NCBI RefSeq assembly: GCF_025698545.1
Contig: NC_068575.1
Location: 58,599,980-58,663,979 of the forward strand
Direction of reading: 5' to 3'
Origin: Gossypium raimondii
Taxonomy: Eukaryota; Streptophyta; Magnoliopsida; Malvales; Malvaceae
Length of the DNA: 64,000 nucleotides
Shown here one piece after another: positions 52,826 to 64,000 of the stretch. Under the pieces are notes generated by a model. The model was not told the origin of the DNA. It did no database searches and saw only the letters and a program-made list of their open reading frames with translations. The first letter of the stretch is position 1, and every line of letters begins with the position of its first letter. The position numbers and the translations under genes were made by a program.

Positions 52826-55039
52826 ATCTTCATTTAGTATCTCAAAAAAAAAAACCCATCAATCGGTGTTGCGCTTCTGGGTCAATAATTCGATCCTCCA
52901 ACGCTTTACAAATAAAAAACCTGAGCCTTATTTGAATTTACAGCTGAATAGTTGGCCCAATAAAATTCAAAGCCAGAAAAATAAGGTCATTCAACTTTTA
53001 TATTATACCAATTTTAACTTTTCTTTTCTTTCTTTTCTAGAATTGAAAACTCAACTTTTGGGTCAAATATTTTTTTCTCAAAATCTCCTAAATTTCGAAT
53101 AGGTCCTAATTTTTTATGCTTATCTTAATTATAATTATAATTAATTAATTTGAGTTTAGTTAAATTTTGAATTAGTTCTTCAATATAATATTTAAAGAGA
53201 ATTCAATTATTGTTGATGTTACTATGGTTTCTAACTTCAACAAAAATATATATCACATAAACAATTTATTAATGAATTAATAGAATTTTAATAAAAAAAT
53301 TAATTCGAACAATTATTTTAATTAAAATAATAAAATTAATAAAAAAAATTAAATGGCTAAAATAACGACTCCGATAGTTTACCCTTAAAATTTTAAACCA
53401 AATGCTGTGATTAAAAGTGAGAAACAACATTGCAGTAGTGTTCTCAGATGGGGCAGATCAAATTTGAAAAGAATGGGCAAAAAGGATTCCAAAAGGACAA
53501 AGGAAAAGAAAAAAACCAAAAGAGGGTGTTGATTTGAAGACATAATGATGATAAAAAAATAATGATAATAGAGTGGGTAAAATGATCTGATATTTTAGGA
53601 GGGGTGTAGGCTTTAGCCTTTCTGTCTAATCAAATGATTATGTTTTTGGCTTTTGGGTCAACTTAAGTAGCTCTTCAGAGTGGATTGTGAGGTAATCTTC
53701 AACAAATTAAAGACACAGAATATATGCATTCTCACATTTGTATTTTGTGTTTATATGATCTGTGAAATTAATAAGATGTTATATGAAATAAGGACAAGTT
53801 GAATGGTGGGTCTAGAAGCAAAGGGGCATGGTTGCATGATCAGCCCCTACCACTCACTCACTCACCCACATTGGATAACCAGTCATTTCACACTCACAGC
53901 ACCTAATTCCACTACCTTTCATTTCCATACAATAAAGATACCCTCCTAATTTATTCTTACCCCAACTCTTACTTCTTTTTTATAGAATATGGATATTTGT
54001 TTTTATTTCATTTTTCTGGTAAAAGTACATTGTGAATATTTCCCCTTTTCTCCCATATGGACATTCATAAGTTTGAAGATATTCCAACAACTTTAAGAAA
54101 TTTCGGATATCTTGTGAAAATGGGTAAATTTTAGGGTGTGACAGATTGTTAATGTCCTTCTTTAATGAAAATAATTATGTATGAGTTAACTTTTTATGCT
54201 AATTATACTAATCCAATTCTTATCCACTTCAAATATATATAAATTATAAGTTTTAGTGTAATAAGGTATTTTATTTTTACATCAAGTGAACCGATTATGT
54301 AATTGACTAAAGTAACCGAGCAATCAAAACATTGAGTGAATAAAAGATATAAAGGTATACCGATAAAATATATTATATTTTATAGAAAACATCTATTCAA
54401 ACTTTGAAGATAAAATTATTAAAAAAGATAATCGCAAACCCTAAACATAAACTTGAAATAATAAAAAAGAAAGTGGGTGTGATAGATATGATATGGGAGT
54501 GGAGGATCCATGATGGACAAAAGTGGGGAATCTTTTACGTAATATGTATGAATGAGAGTGATTGGAAATTTTGTTTGCCTTATAGTCTATGAATCTGATG
54601 TTATCACTCAGCATAGCGCTCTCATTTTCTTCTTTCCTCAGGAAACGCTTCAATCCATTTTTTTTCCAGAGTTGTGGCTCCAATAATTCCAACAACCCAC
54701 TCTAATTTCAGGAAAAAATATTTATGCATTTATATTATATTTAAAATATTATTTAAATATAAACTGGTAATATACAAAAAAAAAATGTAAAAGGAAGTGT
54801 CAAAGGACACACGCTCACTCATTCATTGCATTTGAATAGGTTAGAAAGTTCACAAGGCAAGGAATGCACCAAATTCTCGGGGCAGTCCCAAGTGGGATTT
54901 TCAAGCAAACTCTATCTAATTAATATTATTTAAATTTAATATATTTATATATTACTTAAATCACTTTTAAGACATCATATTTTAGCACATGACAGAAATT
55001 GTGTGCTAAAACATGAAGTTACTATTTGTCACTATACTA
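52826..55039. other. AT-rich spacer
   Basis: About 2.2 kb without a recognised gene. A GGGTAAACTA-type MITE end in reverse (GATAGTTTACCC) lies near 53371-53382. Confidence 0.35.
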
Positions 55040-55445
55040 TTAATCGTCAATACTAAGAGGGTTGAAATGGTTAACTAGATTGAATTAACTGAATTTTTAA
55101 ATTCTTTAACCGTTAATTAAATTGAAATATTTCGTTAATTCAGTTATATAATTGAATTAATTAAAATTTATATGTTTTATTTTTGTTTAAATAATTATAA
55201 AACATATAAACAATAAATTTACAATATTCATTTGACTGAATTGACCAAATTAATTGAACAAGTAATAGCCTAATACATATTATACATAACATTATTTATT
55301 TTAAGTTCGGTTAATTCGTTTAATTATTCGATTTTAAACTGAATTAACAATTAATTAAAATTTCAAAAAACTTAACCGACCTCAGACCAAACTAAATCGA
55401 TTAATCAATTAATTTAATTTTAACTGAAGTTTAAACCCTCCTAAT
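55040..55445. mobile_element. MITE-like repeat rich in GGTTAATTCGGTT words
   Basis: A block of about 400 bp with many TTAATTCAGTTA / GTTAATTCGTTTAAT words. Its left end (GAGGGTTGAAATGGTTAACT) and the reverse complement of its right end (GGAGGGTTTAAACTTCAGTTAA) are similar, so short terminal inverted repeats are likely. No coding potential. Confidence 0.5.
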
Positions 55446-56632
55446 CGATACCAATTCAATGCATTAAAAAAACGAAGTCAACTTATAATTTAAAAAAATT
55501 AAATATCAGATAAAAAATAAATTACTAATTTGAGATATTACCTAAAACTGTGGAGTAATCATTACTGTATACTCTCAAAAAAATCATGATTGTATATCCA
55601 ATTGTTATAAATAAGCCCATCACGTCGGGCATCAACTTCAAAAACGACTAGACATTTCTTGGGATTGTAAAGTTACCAACCGAAGAAATGGTGCAATTGT
55701 AGTGTCTTCCACTCGCAAAATCCATAGGAATAAATTAATATTTAATCCTTAATTTAATAATTTGATCACCGAATATTTTTATTCACTTTAATTTCAAATT
55801 TGGACCTTTTAAGACCAGATAATATGAGATTTTGAAATGATGTATTTCATCATTTAATAATTTTAAAAAATACAAATTATAAAAACTTCAATTATTTGAA
55901 AATTATTAAAATTAATGTAGAGCAAAAAACTTAAGGATTAAATTAAACTAAAAAAATAGCAATATTCCGATCTGAAATACTCAGCAGTAATAGTCATCAT
56001 CTCACCCCCGACTCCAATAAAAGGGTCACGTGAGACATGTCCACTTTGACCCAACATTACCCAACCGATTATCATACTTCCCACTAAATTACAAGTAATA
56101 ACTTCCTTAATCTAATTTTAAGGATTATGAGTTAAAAAAGCGAACAGTGGTAAACTCAACGTACACATTTTAAAAATATAAAAAAATATTAACTTAGTTG
56201 AGATTTTAAAATTTATGAATAGTAAATATATATAGAAAAAATAAAGGAGTGCGGGATACAAAAGAAAAGTTAAACAAGTACACATTTTAAAAATATAAGT
56301 TAATATTTAAAAATTGTATACGTGAATAGCTATTGTTTTTTTTCAAGTGTTTGATAGTGCAAGGTCTCACATCTGAATATCTGATGCAAGTTGATTTTCC
56401 AGTCAGCAAATATTAGCTACTGCTACAGACAATACAAGAACCCGGCAACGACGGGTCATTCTTCATTACTGTCGTTTGCACCAACAAACAAGCATACGAA
56501 AACCAAATTGATTCATTCAATATTCTTGGGTAATTTGATCTAACAAAATTTTCTAACGATTTACAACATTTGGGTAATTTCCCCCCTTCGAAGGAAAAAA
56601 AAAAAGAACAGAGAAAGCTGAAGCAAAATTCA
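55446..56632. other. Spacer downstream of the U-box gene
   Basis: AT-rich, no gene seen. A short direct repeat (ACACATTTTAAAAATATAA) occurs at about 56164 and 56281. Confidence 0.35.
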
Positions 56633-57850
56633 TCAACAGGGCATAATATGGGTAGTCTTAGTATCGTAACTTGACAAACAAGAGTTGGAATTTACCCGAA
56701 AAAGCTTTAGCAAATCCGCCGACATTTGCCTAGTGGCTGAAGAACAATCGCTTTGCATCAGCAACAAAAACTTGGTCAGCCCGTTACTACATCCCACCAC
56801 TGCTTCTTGCGCTTTCTCCTCTCTAAACAAACAACAAACGCTCCAAAGTACAGTCACTGCATGCTCCGTCGCTTTGCTCGACGCTTTCAACACTTTCTGC
56901 ACAATCGCTTGTAACAAGTTCGAATCATGCCGTATCTCCGCTCTCCCTTCTTTGCAAAACGATAACGTTTCCAGCAGTTTTAGTGATTTCTCGATTATCG
57001 AAATGCTCATGTTTGGTTCTGATAAGAGGTTCTTTAATTCTGGAATGGTTCGATACTGGATTAGTTTGGTTTTCACTCTTTTGGGCTTTGTGATTGCGCT
57101 CAAACAAGATAAGCTCGCCTCGATCAACCTTTCATCCTTCTCTTTACTTAACGAGTTCACTAATTCGAGTAGTAATCCCTCTTTCTCGGCGATTTTGAGC
57201 TTCGATTCTCCATCGATCGCAATTGACTCCAGTAATCGAAGCGACTGGATTTGCGAATCTGAAGTTCCTCGTTGTAGAACGAGAAGAATCGTTGACAAGC
57301 AATTTGATTCCAACAACGGCTTCTTGTCCTGAATTTTGCTTTGTATTAAATCCAAAATCGAAACAACTTGTTCCATTAAATTGATATCCGATTCCGCATT
57401 CCTCATGAAATCAAACACCGCGGTCAACAACCCGTCCATTCTTGCGAGGAATTCGCGGTTCTCCTCCGATTCTCCAGCAAAACAAACTATTTTCGCCAAA
57501 GACGAAGAACAATTTTTGTCGAGCTGTTTGACCAAGAGTTTGACCTGATCTTGAGAGGGAACAACAACTGAGCTGGGAGCCGCCGATTCGGCGTCGACTT
57601 GACGTCGAGCGACTGAATCGGACCAAATCTGAATGAGTCGTTGTAAGTTCCGGTTCGGAACGATTTCTTTGCTTTGAAGAACTTGCATCGTGGCCGGGCA
57701 CGTGTTGTTGCCACTGTCTAGCCACCGTTGGATGCTAGCTCGGTCGTACGTTACGCCCGTGCACAAGCTCACTGGAGATTTCATCACGTCCAACGATATC
57801 GGACACCGAAAAAAACTCGGAATCGTAATGTACAAATCGTCTTTTCTCAT
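56633..57850 (-). CDS. U-box/ARM-repeat E3 ubiquitin ligase, PUB26-31 clade (PUB27/28-like)
   Basis: 405 residues in one exon from ATG 57850 to stop at 56633. A U-box occupies about residues 9-83: YITIPSFFRCPISLDVMKSP, TGVTYDRASIQRWLDSG, NNTCPATMQVL, VPNRNLQRLIQIW. This domain recruits the E2 enzyme. From about 100 on, the protein is a run of armadillo-like helices (LLVKQLDKN, GLLTAVFDFM, LSTILLVLQRG, EGLLLELVNSL, IPELKNLL, AVTVLWSVCCLF, GLTKFLLLMQSDCS, MSADLLKLFR), the usual substrate-binding part. Single-exon structure and length match the Arabidopsis PUB22-31 type, which includes regulators of immune and stress signalling. The frame extends upstream only through a TTG, so ATG 57850 is chosen. 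Two TGACGTCA sites and W-boxes lie upstream, suggesting stress control (inference). Confidence 0.93.
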   Translation of the reverse strand: MRKDDLYITIPSFFRCPISLDVMKSPVSLCTGVTYDRASIQRWLDSGNNTCPATMQVLQSKEIVPNRNLQRLIQIWSDSVARRQVDAESAAPSSVVVPSQDQVKLLVKQLDKNCSSSLAKIVCFAGESEENREFLARMDGLLTAVFDFMRNAESDINLMEQVVSILDLIQSKIQDKKPLLESNCLSTILLVLQRGTSDSQIQSLRLLESIAIDGESKLKIAEKEGLLLELVNSLSKEKDERLIEASLSCLSAITKPKRVKTKLIQYRTIPELKNLLSEPNMSISIIEKSLKLLETLSFCKEGRAEIRHDSNLLQAIVQKVLKASSKATEHAVTVLWSVCCLFREEKAQEAVVGCSNGLTKFLLLMQSDCSSATRQMSADLLKLFRVNSNSCLSSYDTKTTHIMPC

Positions 57851-58004
57851 TGTTTTTTTTTCTTTTACTCGTTTGGACGGCAAGAAAATCAGAGAAAAGA
57901 ACGAGGAAATTTCAGAGAGAAAGTGAAGGAAAATAAAAAAAGAATTAGAAGTTGAAGGTGGGAGAGGTAGCGTGGGGTGCGGGTTTAAAGGAAGAGAGAG
58001 AAGT

Positions 58005-58026
58005 AGTCAAAGGATGACTGACGTCA
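58005..58026 (-). promoter_or_regulatory. W-box and TGACGTCA palindrome upstream of the U-box gene
   Basis: On the minus strand TTGACT (58005-58010) lies beside a perfect TGACGTCA (58019-58026), about 160-175 bp upstream of the ATG. By family knowledge these are WRKY and TGA/bZIP target motifs. Confidence 0.45.
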
Positions 58027-58231
58027 TTAGTTGCTTTTTAGTAGTAACTATCATAAGTAGTCTCCAAACTTTAGAAAGTTCACATTCTAGTCACTCAATT
58101 TTAAAATATAAGCCTGTTTTCGAAAATTATAACAATTTTCTCATTAGTGAATGGTTAAAAGCATCATGATAAATTAATCATCCTATAGTATATAGTTAAT
58201 TTATTTATAAAATGAAAGAAAATTTGTTTAA
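58027..58231. other. Upstream region of the U-box gene
   Basis: AT-rich promoter-distal sequence; nothing further recognised. Confidence 0.3.
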
Positions 58232-58425
58232 TGGAGAAATTATTTTATGGCCCTTTCCATCATATCGTCTATAATTTCGTCCAATTAAAAAAGACACATC
58301 ACTTTTTATTTAGAAGTTTAGTCCAAATGTACATATGATGTGAAAAAAAATATGATGTATATTCTTCTCATTAGACGAGACCATAGATGATACGATGAAA
58401 AGGATCATAGAATAATTTCTCTACA
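58232..58425. mobile_element. Short MITE with TTAA flanks
   Basis: The left arm TGGAGAAATTATTTTATGG pairs with the inverse of the right arm, which closes ATAGAATAATTTCTCTACA; the arms extend about 70 bp with mismatches (TCATATCGTCTATAATTTCGTC against GACGAGACCATAGATGATACGATGA). TTAA lies directly on both sides (58228-58231 and 58426-58429), a plausible target duplication. Total 194 bp, non-coding, in the upstream region of the U-box gene. Confidence 0.7.
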
Positions 58426-58677
58426 TTAATGTTACTTTGAAATTAAAATTTAATGGTTATATTTTTCAAAAATTGAGGTCAACATGATATAATGCCTAAA
58501 GTTTGAGGACCAACTGTAGAATTAACTCTTTATAGAAAATTCTTCTTTTCATTTTTTTTTCGCTTTTCTGAGTCGTTGGTCAAAGGTGAGTGAGGTATTG
58601 GAATTGGGGGCATCTCTAGGCGCGTGTGGTTCAGATTTTGACATTTGAAATATGAGCAGTAGGATGAAAGTCATAAA

Positions 58678-58685
58678 TGACGTCA
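58678..58685 (-). promoter_or_regulatory. Second TGACGTCA palindrome
   Basis: A perfect TGACGTCA about 830 bp upstream of the U-box ATG. A further W-box-like core (TTTGACC on the minus strand) lies near 58577-58585. Confidence 0.35.
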
Positions 58686-61377
58686 ATAATAAGGAGTGAA
58701 AAATGAGCGGTGGAGATTAGACTGATAGAAATAAATGCGTAGAATGAGAAAGGGTTGGGGGGCCCACTGGGGGTTCGGTCGGTCGGTCTTGATTGCATCA
58801 TTTCAATGGTTAGGAAATCCGTGGACCTTAGATTTGTGGAAGCCGAATTTTTATGCTTTTTTTTTTAAAATCTTATTTTTAATTGCTATTTTTGTGGAAA
58901 TATTGTTTGGTTCACTTTTGATTTTATTGGCAAAAAGGTTTGGTATTCGCTCCACTTTTGACTTCTTGTCCTTTTTTTAATTAATAAAAAAGTTAAAGAC
59001 GAAAATTAATGCATTATTGGAATATGAAAATATTTAATAGTAATTCATAAAGAAAATGCGTAGCTAAATTCTAAAATTTATAAAATACCAACTACAAATT
59101 AATTGATAAAAATTACGAAATAACATAAAAATATTATATTAATATAATTTTTTTTAAAAATTTGGTATGAAAGAGAAATAAACCGTGATCTCAAGCTGCT
59201 GGCCACATCATTCCATGGCTCTCATCATCCAGCATCCTACGTATATTATCCGGCGGTTGCGTAAGAAGATGTCGTCCACGGGTAGTTATAGGCCAAAAAG
59301 TCTTAACACATTTGCCATCTAATTTTTGGGTTTGAGTTATTCCAACTTTATTCTTCTCTTATAATTTATTAAAAAATTCAGGTAAGATGATGTAATGGGT
59401 TTTTAATATGTAATACAATAATAAGACATGTTGTATTTTAAACGGATAATGGAGTTCAATTTTGAAGACGATATTATTATAATAAACAATTATAAATTCT
59501 GAATATAAATTATAAAACAAATATAAAAAATGAAAGTTGAAGCCCTAAAAGAAAAATTAAAATAGCATCAATAAGTTATGAACTGTTGACCCGTTTATAA
59601 TATAGGAAATACAATTGGGAAAGAATATCAATGTTGTTATTTGTTGCATCTGAAACATAGGTAGAGTGTTAAAAGGCTTTGAAGATTGAGTCTCATCTGA
59701 GTAGATCACGTTAATTATATTTACATTTATTTTGGTTTAGATTTAAATATGTTCTGGTTTTAATGTATTTGTGCATTGTAATGATACGATTTTGCTATAA
59801 TTCTTTATAGATGTATTATTAGGAAATGGAATTTCTCAAGATCCAATTATAAAAATTAGCGAAGCAGAGGAACAAACAAAAATGATAACACGAGTTGTGA
59901 AACCATAACAGTGAAGTATAAATAGAAAAAGAAAATGAAGACGAAATCATCGCTTTAACAGTTGCATATGATGACCATCATAAACCTTGATAGATGAGAA
60001 ATATACACAATAAAAAGCGTTAAACGGATAGTATTAGAAAACTATCATAGATATGATCAATTGCTCCTGTTAGACTGTGATGACAATAAAAGTCTAATTA
60101 CCAACTACAATGTCGGAGATTGTGAAAAGGATTCTTTAACGATGAGAATAATAATTTATTTTTGATTATTTAGAGAAATAAAAATGTGTGCATGCGCCTG
60201 GATTCTGTAGAACATCATTGAAAGAGCACCGAAAGCTTGACATGATGGGCTTGGGGGTGTAGGTCGAGGCCGAGGGCCACTGCCCCCCTCTCATTATTTT
60301 CTTTTACTTTCACTCTCCACTTCCCCTTTTTACTACCAACTTTATTCCAAAGTTGATGGAGCATTAACCAAATATAAAACCAATCCTTCAATGAATCCAG
60401 AAGAGGTGTGGATACGGGGAATAATCATTTCTGAGTACGTGTTTCAAGTACAGGAGGTGGGATCAAATTAGTTATATATATATATATATATATATGTTTT
60501 AAGTAATGAAACTATAATCTAATTGGCTTGCTCATCTATCGTGTCTTGATCCACACATTGTATAGATTTGTACATGGGCGAGCCCTAGATAAAGGCACGT
60601 AATATGGGTTCGGTGCAAACTTATGTATGCAAATCTACTTTAAGTATACTCAAGATACATGTCATTATGTATGAAAATCTACCTAGCACATTACATCTAT
60701 TAACAATGATCATATCATATAAATACACAAAATTAGCCCATCTGATAAGACATACAAAAAAAACTCAACAAAAATTGCTGTTGGGGCATTTTGATATTCG
60801 ATTTTTTTTTTCGAAATTAAGATATCAATCGTTAGCTGTAGCGATTAATTTTTTTATTATAGAAGCTTTCTAAAAAGGTAATGACTAGTTACAAAATGTA
60901 CTACATTCTCATGACCAATGATCGAACCTCACCCACGTGATTAAAAAATGATATGAGATATCATCACACCACACTTTGAGACTTGATATTAGAATTTTAA
61001 ATATACTATATCAAATTATATGTTTTTAAGATTTGATAATTATGTAAAAAATAATAAGAAAAAATAACAAATAAACATGATTATTACAAAGATAATATAT
61101 ATGAATTCTCGTATAGCATATGATTCAACCAAAATAAATGGGGACCCAACTCCCAAAACAGAAATAATGATATAAACACCACCTGTTTTTATCTATATAA
61201 AAAGTTAATAATTGGAAGAAAAAAATATGAAACCACAGTGGTTGTGGGTTATATAAGTGGGCTTCATTGATTAAAAATATGTGGGCCAGAGATATGGGCT
61301 TCAAGAAACACTGCAGCCTTTGTGGTTTGGTCTGCATCATTACTTGCATCAACTATTTCTTACAAGAGTAAGGAAAA
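58686..61377. other. AT-rich spacer
   Basis: About 2.7 kb with no recognised gene. A (TA)n run is at about 60473-60496. The part 60230-60300 has a GC-rich stretch (GGTCGAGGCCGAGGGCCACTG) of unknown origin. Confidence 0.35.
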
Positions 61378-62205
61378 CTTGATTAATTCGAAACAATCGA
61401 AAAAAATTTAATTGAGTTGTTTGAGTTATTAGAGTCAACTCAAATCGAGTCTGAGTCTATTTAAATTTTACAATTCAAATAATTCGAATAACGAATTGGT
61501 GTAAATACCCATTTTGAAAATAAGCAAATTGGTTTCTCTCAACAAAAATTACAAAAAAATTTAAAATTTATATTTTAAAAATCATATAAAATTTTAAAAA
61601 ATTATAAATAATATATAAAGAAATTTCAAAATTTTCTAAAATAACAATTTCAGATTCTAAATAAGTTAATTAATTATTCAAGTTTATCATACTAAACTAT
61701 ATTTTTATCTTATTTCAACTATGTACGGTTTCAAGTAGGGGCGAAGCCAGAATAATTTTTTAGGGGGGCCGAATGAAATTTTATTTTTTTATAGTCTATA
61801 TCTTTATAATTTTTAAAGAATTAAATCGAATTTTTATAATTTTAGGGGGCCAAAGTACAATTTTACCTTTACTAATTTAAAATATTTTTAAAAATTTAAG
61901 GGCTTAAATAGAATTTTTACATTTTAGGGGGGCCGAGGCCCCTGCCTGCCCCCTAGATTCACTTCTGGTTTCAAATTTATGTGCTCTAACATAAAATTAG
62001 TTATATTGTAATAAGATTTTAAACTAACATGTTTAATTTTTTTAATTTAACTCCGACAATTTAACTCGATTCGACTCAACTCAAATTTCATTGCACTCTA
62101 CTCAATTCGAAAAATTTTCAAATCGAGTTAGAATGATAAAATAGGACTCGTGAACTCGATTACTTTAAAAAATTTTCACTCGATTCGATTGAATGCTCAC
62201 CCTAA
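61378..62205. mobile_element. MITE-like repeat of AATTCGA words, interrupted by another repeat
   Basis: The left part (61378-61732) and right part (61968-62205) both carry AATTCGAA, ACTCGATTCGA and TCAACTCAAAT words, and the unit closes with CGATTCGATTGAATGCTCACCC. The two parts read as halves of one unit, opened by the repeat at 61733-61967. Confidence 0.5.
61733..61967 (+). repeat. Repeat with AGGGGCGAAGCCAG start and GGGGCCGAGGCCCCTGCC end
   Basis: About 235 bp, opening with GTAGGGGCGAAGCCAGAATA and closing with GGCCGAGGCCCCTGCC and CTAGATTCACTTCTGG; the outer words CCAGAA/TTCTGG are inverse of each other. The internal clause GGGGGGCC...AATTTTTATAATTTTAG is repeated. Worn relatives are at about 20335-20555 and perhaps 17420-17760. 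Confidence 0.6.
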
Positions 62206-62397
62206 TTTCTTACCATTAAGGGTTTTTTAAAATTAATTAGGTTAGTTGATAAATTTTAAAAATTATCAATTAATTGGGGAAAAAAGTAATAACTTTTTTA
62301 ATGTGCTTCATAATCCACAATAAACTTTAATTGAGAAAAGAAAATTGTATTGAATGATATAAATAGATAAAATGCAGATTAGTTATTAACTTACAAC

Positions 62398-62488
62398 ATG
62401 TTTTAAATTACTTTTAATTTTTTAAAACATGAAGGTAAAGTATCTTAATTCAATGTTTTAAATTACTTTTAATTTTTTAAAGCATGAA
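62398..62488 (+). repeat. Tandem duplication of about 55 bp
   Basis: TTTTAAATTACTTTTAATTTTTTAAA followed by (A/G)CATGAA occurs at 62400 and again at 62455. Confidence 0.7.
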
Positions 62489-62499
62489 TTTTAGTTTGA

Positions 62500-62600
62500 T
62501 TGCATGGTCATTGTTGTCAATGCAGGAAGATGTGGGTTTGAGTGCGCTGAAGCGCATTATCTTCTTATTTATGGATTGAGAAAAATTTATGAATAATTCT
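62500..62600 (+). repeat. SINE-like repeat, copy 2
   Basis: GCAGGAAGATGTGGGTTTGAG, GCGCTGAAGCGCATTATC and TTCTTATTTATGG match the copy at 51780-51930 in order. GTGCGCTGAAGCGCAT contains a short palindrome. Confidence 0.45.
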
Positions 62601-63350
62601 AAATATTATCTCAAGAAAAACAGATATGATCGTTATCAAAATTTTAGTATCTCAAAAGTTTAAATTTTGATACTAATAAAAATGATGGTAGTAGAGAGCT
62701 TTGTGAAATTTAATTTTCCAACTAAAAATCATTTGTAGGAGAAAGGAAAAAAACAAATGACGGCACTGTAATTGATATGATATTGAGGGAAAAAAGGGTG
62801 TCTCACATGAACTATAACGTGCATCTCTACTTTTATGCCTGCAATTATAGCTTTTCTATAATGCAATATTTTACTTTAGAAATTGGGAGCCACAAATTTT
62901 ATTTTAGAAATTTCTGAATTAGATAAAGAGAATATATACACTTTTGTGCTTGCAATTATACTCTTTTTTTTTTTTTTAATGATCACTTATGCTTTTACAT
63001 TTTATCTATAATATATTTAAGTAGATGTTAATTTTTCAATAAAAAGTTACGTACAATTGATGGAAAACATAGACCCCATGAGTATCTATCTTTAATTGTT
63101 CACTTTCAAAATAGACAAAAATTAAATTGTTCCAGTTTCTTTGAGAATGACTAATTTACTCAATATTGAAATTGAGCGAATCGGATATATCTTTTTACCT
63201 ACTTTCTTTTACATAAAGCTTATTTCTCCCCAAAACCTCTCTCCACCAATGGATTGGAGTAAACTATGCATTTAATCGTACTCAAACCCACATTTTCTTA
63301 ATTGTTGCGATATCAACTAAGCTAAGACTAAATAAAAAATTTCATTAATT
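62601..63350. other. AT-rich spacer
   Basis: No gene or repeat recognised. Confidence 0.3.
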
Positions 63351-63351
63351 T

Positions 63352-63680
63352 TAGGCATAATGACAAATTTAGCCATTAACGCTTACATTTTTGTCAATTT
63401 GACCCTTATTCTTTTTCCGCATAAATTTGTCCCTCAACCTTTTAAAAATAGTCAACTTTGACTATCAACCTTTTAAAAAGGTCGAGCTAATGTTTTATCA
63501 ATGAAAATACTGACTACAACATTAAATTTTTAAACATGGAAGCCCACGTGACAATTCACGTGTACTTATTTTCAATTACTTTTTAATTTTTATGGATTTT
63601 ATATTTAAATATTTTTCTAAATTTTAAATTATTTGTTAACGCGGTATATAAGACAAACAGTGTTATGATAACATGAAGTA
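63352..63680 (+). repeat. Dispersed repeat with TAGGCATAATGACAAATTTAG start
   Basis: Clauses such as TTGTCAATTTGACCCTTA, AACCTTTTAAAAATAGTCAA and CACGTGACAATTCACGTG are typical of a non-coding repeat seen often in cotton-like genomes (recognised from memory, no second copy in this window). The right end is uncertain. Confidence 0.4.
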
Positions 63681-63689
63681 CACGTGAAC

Positions 63690-64000
63690 AAGGCTGGCTC
63701 TGGGGGTTGTCTGGAGGTGTAAGAGCCCAGGACTCAAGGCTGGAAAGGGTCCAAAATATCGTTTTCTAATTTTTAAGGGGGCCAAAAAAAATTTAACTTT
63801 TCAAAGTCAAAAAAAGAATTTACCAACTTTTCAAGGGTCCCAAAAAAAATAGCTTTTCAGTGCCTAAAATTTTTGTTTACCAACTTTTAAGGGGCCAAAA
63901 AAAATTTCTCCAACTTTTAAGGAACATAAAACCCCATTTTATTGTTTTGCCTAAGGCCCTAAAAATGTCAAAAATGGGTCTACACGTGAACCCATACGGG
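63690..64000 (+). repeat. Dispersed repeat with TAAGGGGGCCAAAAAAAATT clauses, cut by the window edge
   Basis: It starts at AAGGCTGGCTCTGGGGG and has several CAACTTTTAAGGGGCCAAAAAAAA-like clauses, ending near GCCTAAGGCCCTAAAAATG. Non-coding. Possibly continues past 64000. Confidence 0.4.

Noticed and set aside
54441-54695. 84-codon minus-strand open frame
   Set aside because: No family likeness and no splice context; likely chance.
56685-57332. 215-codon plus-strand open frame
   Set aside because: It is antisense to the U-box gene, whose protein is clearly recognised; Ser/Asn-rich shadow frame.
58735-58980. 81-codon open frame with hydrophobic tail
   Set aside because: Hydrophobicity comes from T-rich DNA; no family and no good context.

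Overview
This is plant nuclear DNA. It is AT-rich and gene-sparse, with split genes, GT-AG introns and many retrotransposon and MITE-like repeats. The repeat types (3-kb solo LTRs with TGTAACA/TGTTACA ends and ACACGGGCGTGTG-like subrepeats, and dispersed GGCC-rich repeats) and the protein sequences fit Gossypium (cotton) or a close Malvaceae relative. That assignment is inference. I saw no prokaryotic features, CRISPR arrays, tRNA or rRNA genes.

Layout. 1-2.5 kb: a LINE ORF1 fragment, then an intronless F-box/kelch gene. 2.86-7.4 kb: a long inverted-repeat element split by a 3.6-kb LTR retrotransposon that keeps gag and protease but has lost reverse transcriptase, RNase H and integrase. 9.3-12.3 kb: a 3,028-bp solo LTR with a perfect 5-bp target duplication (TTCAG). 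14.3-15.95 kb: a NAC transcription factor on the minus strand. 18-19.3 kb: a four-exon class III peroxidase on the minus strand. 19.6-25 kb: a MITE and two more members of the long-LTR superfamily. 27.1-32.7 kb: two tandem ten-exon alcohol dehydrogenases on the plus strand. 34.3-36.3 kb: a two-exon pectin methylesterase with an inhibitor-like pro-region. 39.7 kb: a decayed GRF zinc-finger gene. 42.3-45.1 kb: a four-exon GT8 glucuronosyltransferase (GUX type) on the minus strand. 45-56 kb: repeats and AT-rich spacer. 56.6-57.9 kb: an intronless U-box/ARM ubiquitin ligase on the minus strand. 58-64 kb: repeats.

The genes are independent units, not an operon. Three act on the cell wall by family knowledge: the peroxidase (lignin), the pectin methylesterase (pectin) and GUX (xylan). 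I read no functional clustering into this.

I did not find a clearly new multi-gene system. The observations most worth checking are: (1) the second ADH copy has an in-frame 59-residue N-terminal extension that looks like an organelle transit peptide and arose from sequence homologous to the 5' UTR of the first copy; (2) the gag-protease-only LTR element, with overlapping TGATG stop/start and a retained polyprotein tail, nested in an inverted-repeat element; (3) a NAC gene whose coding region has no intron.
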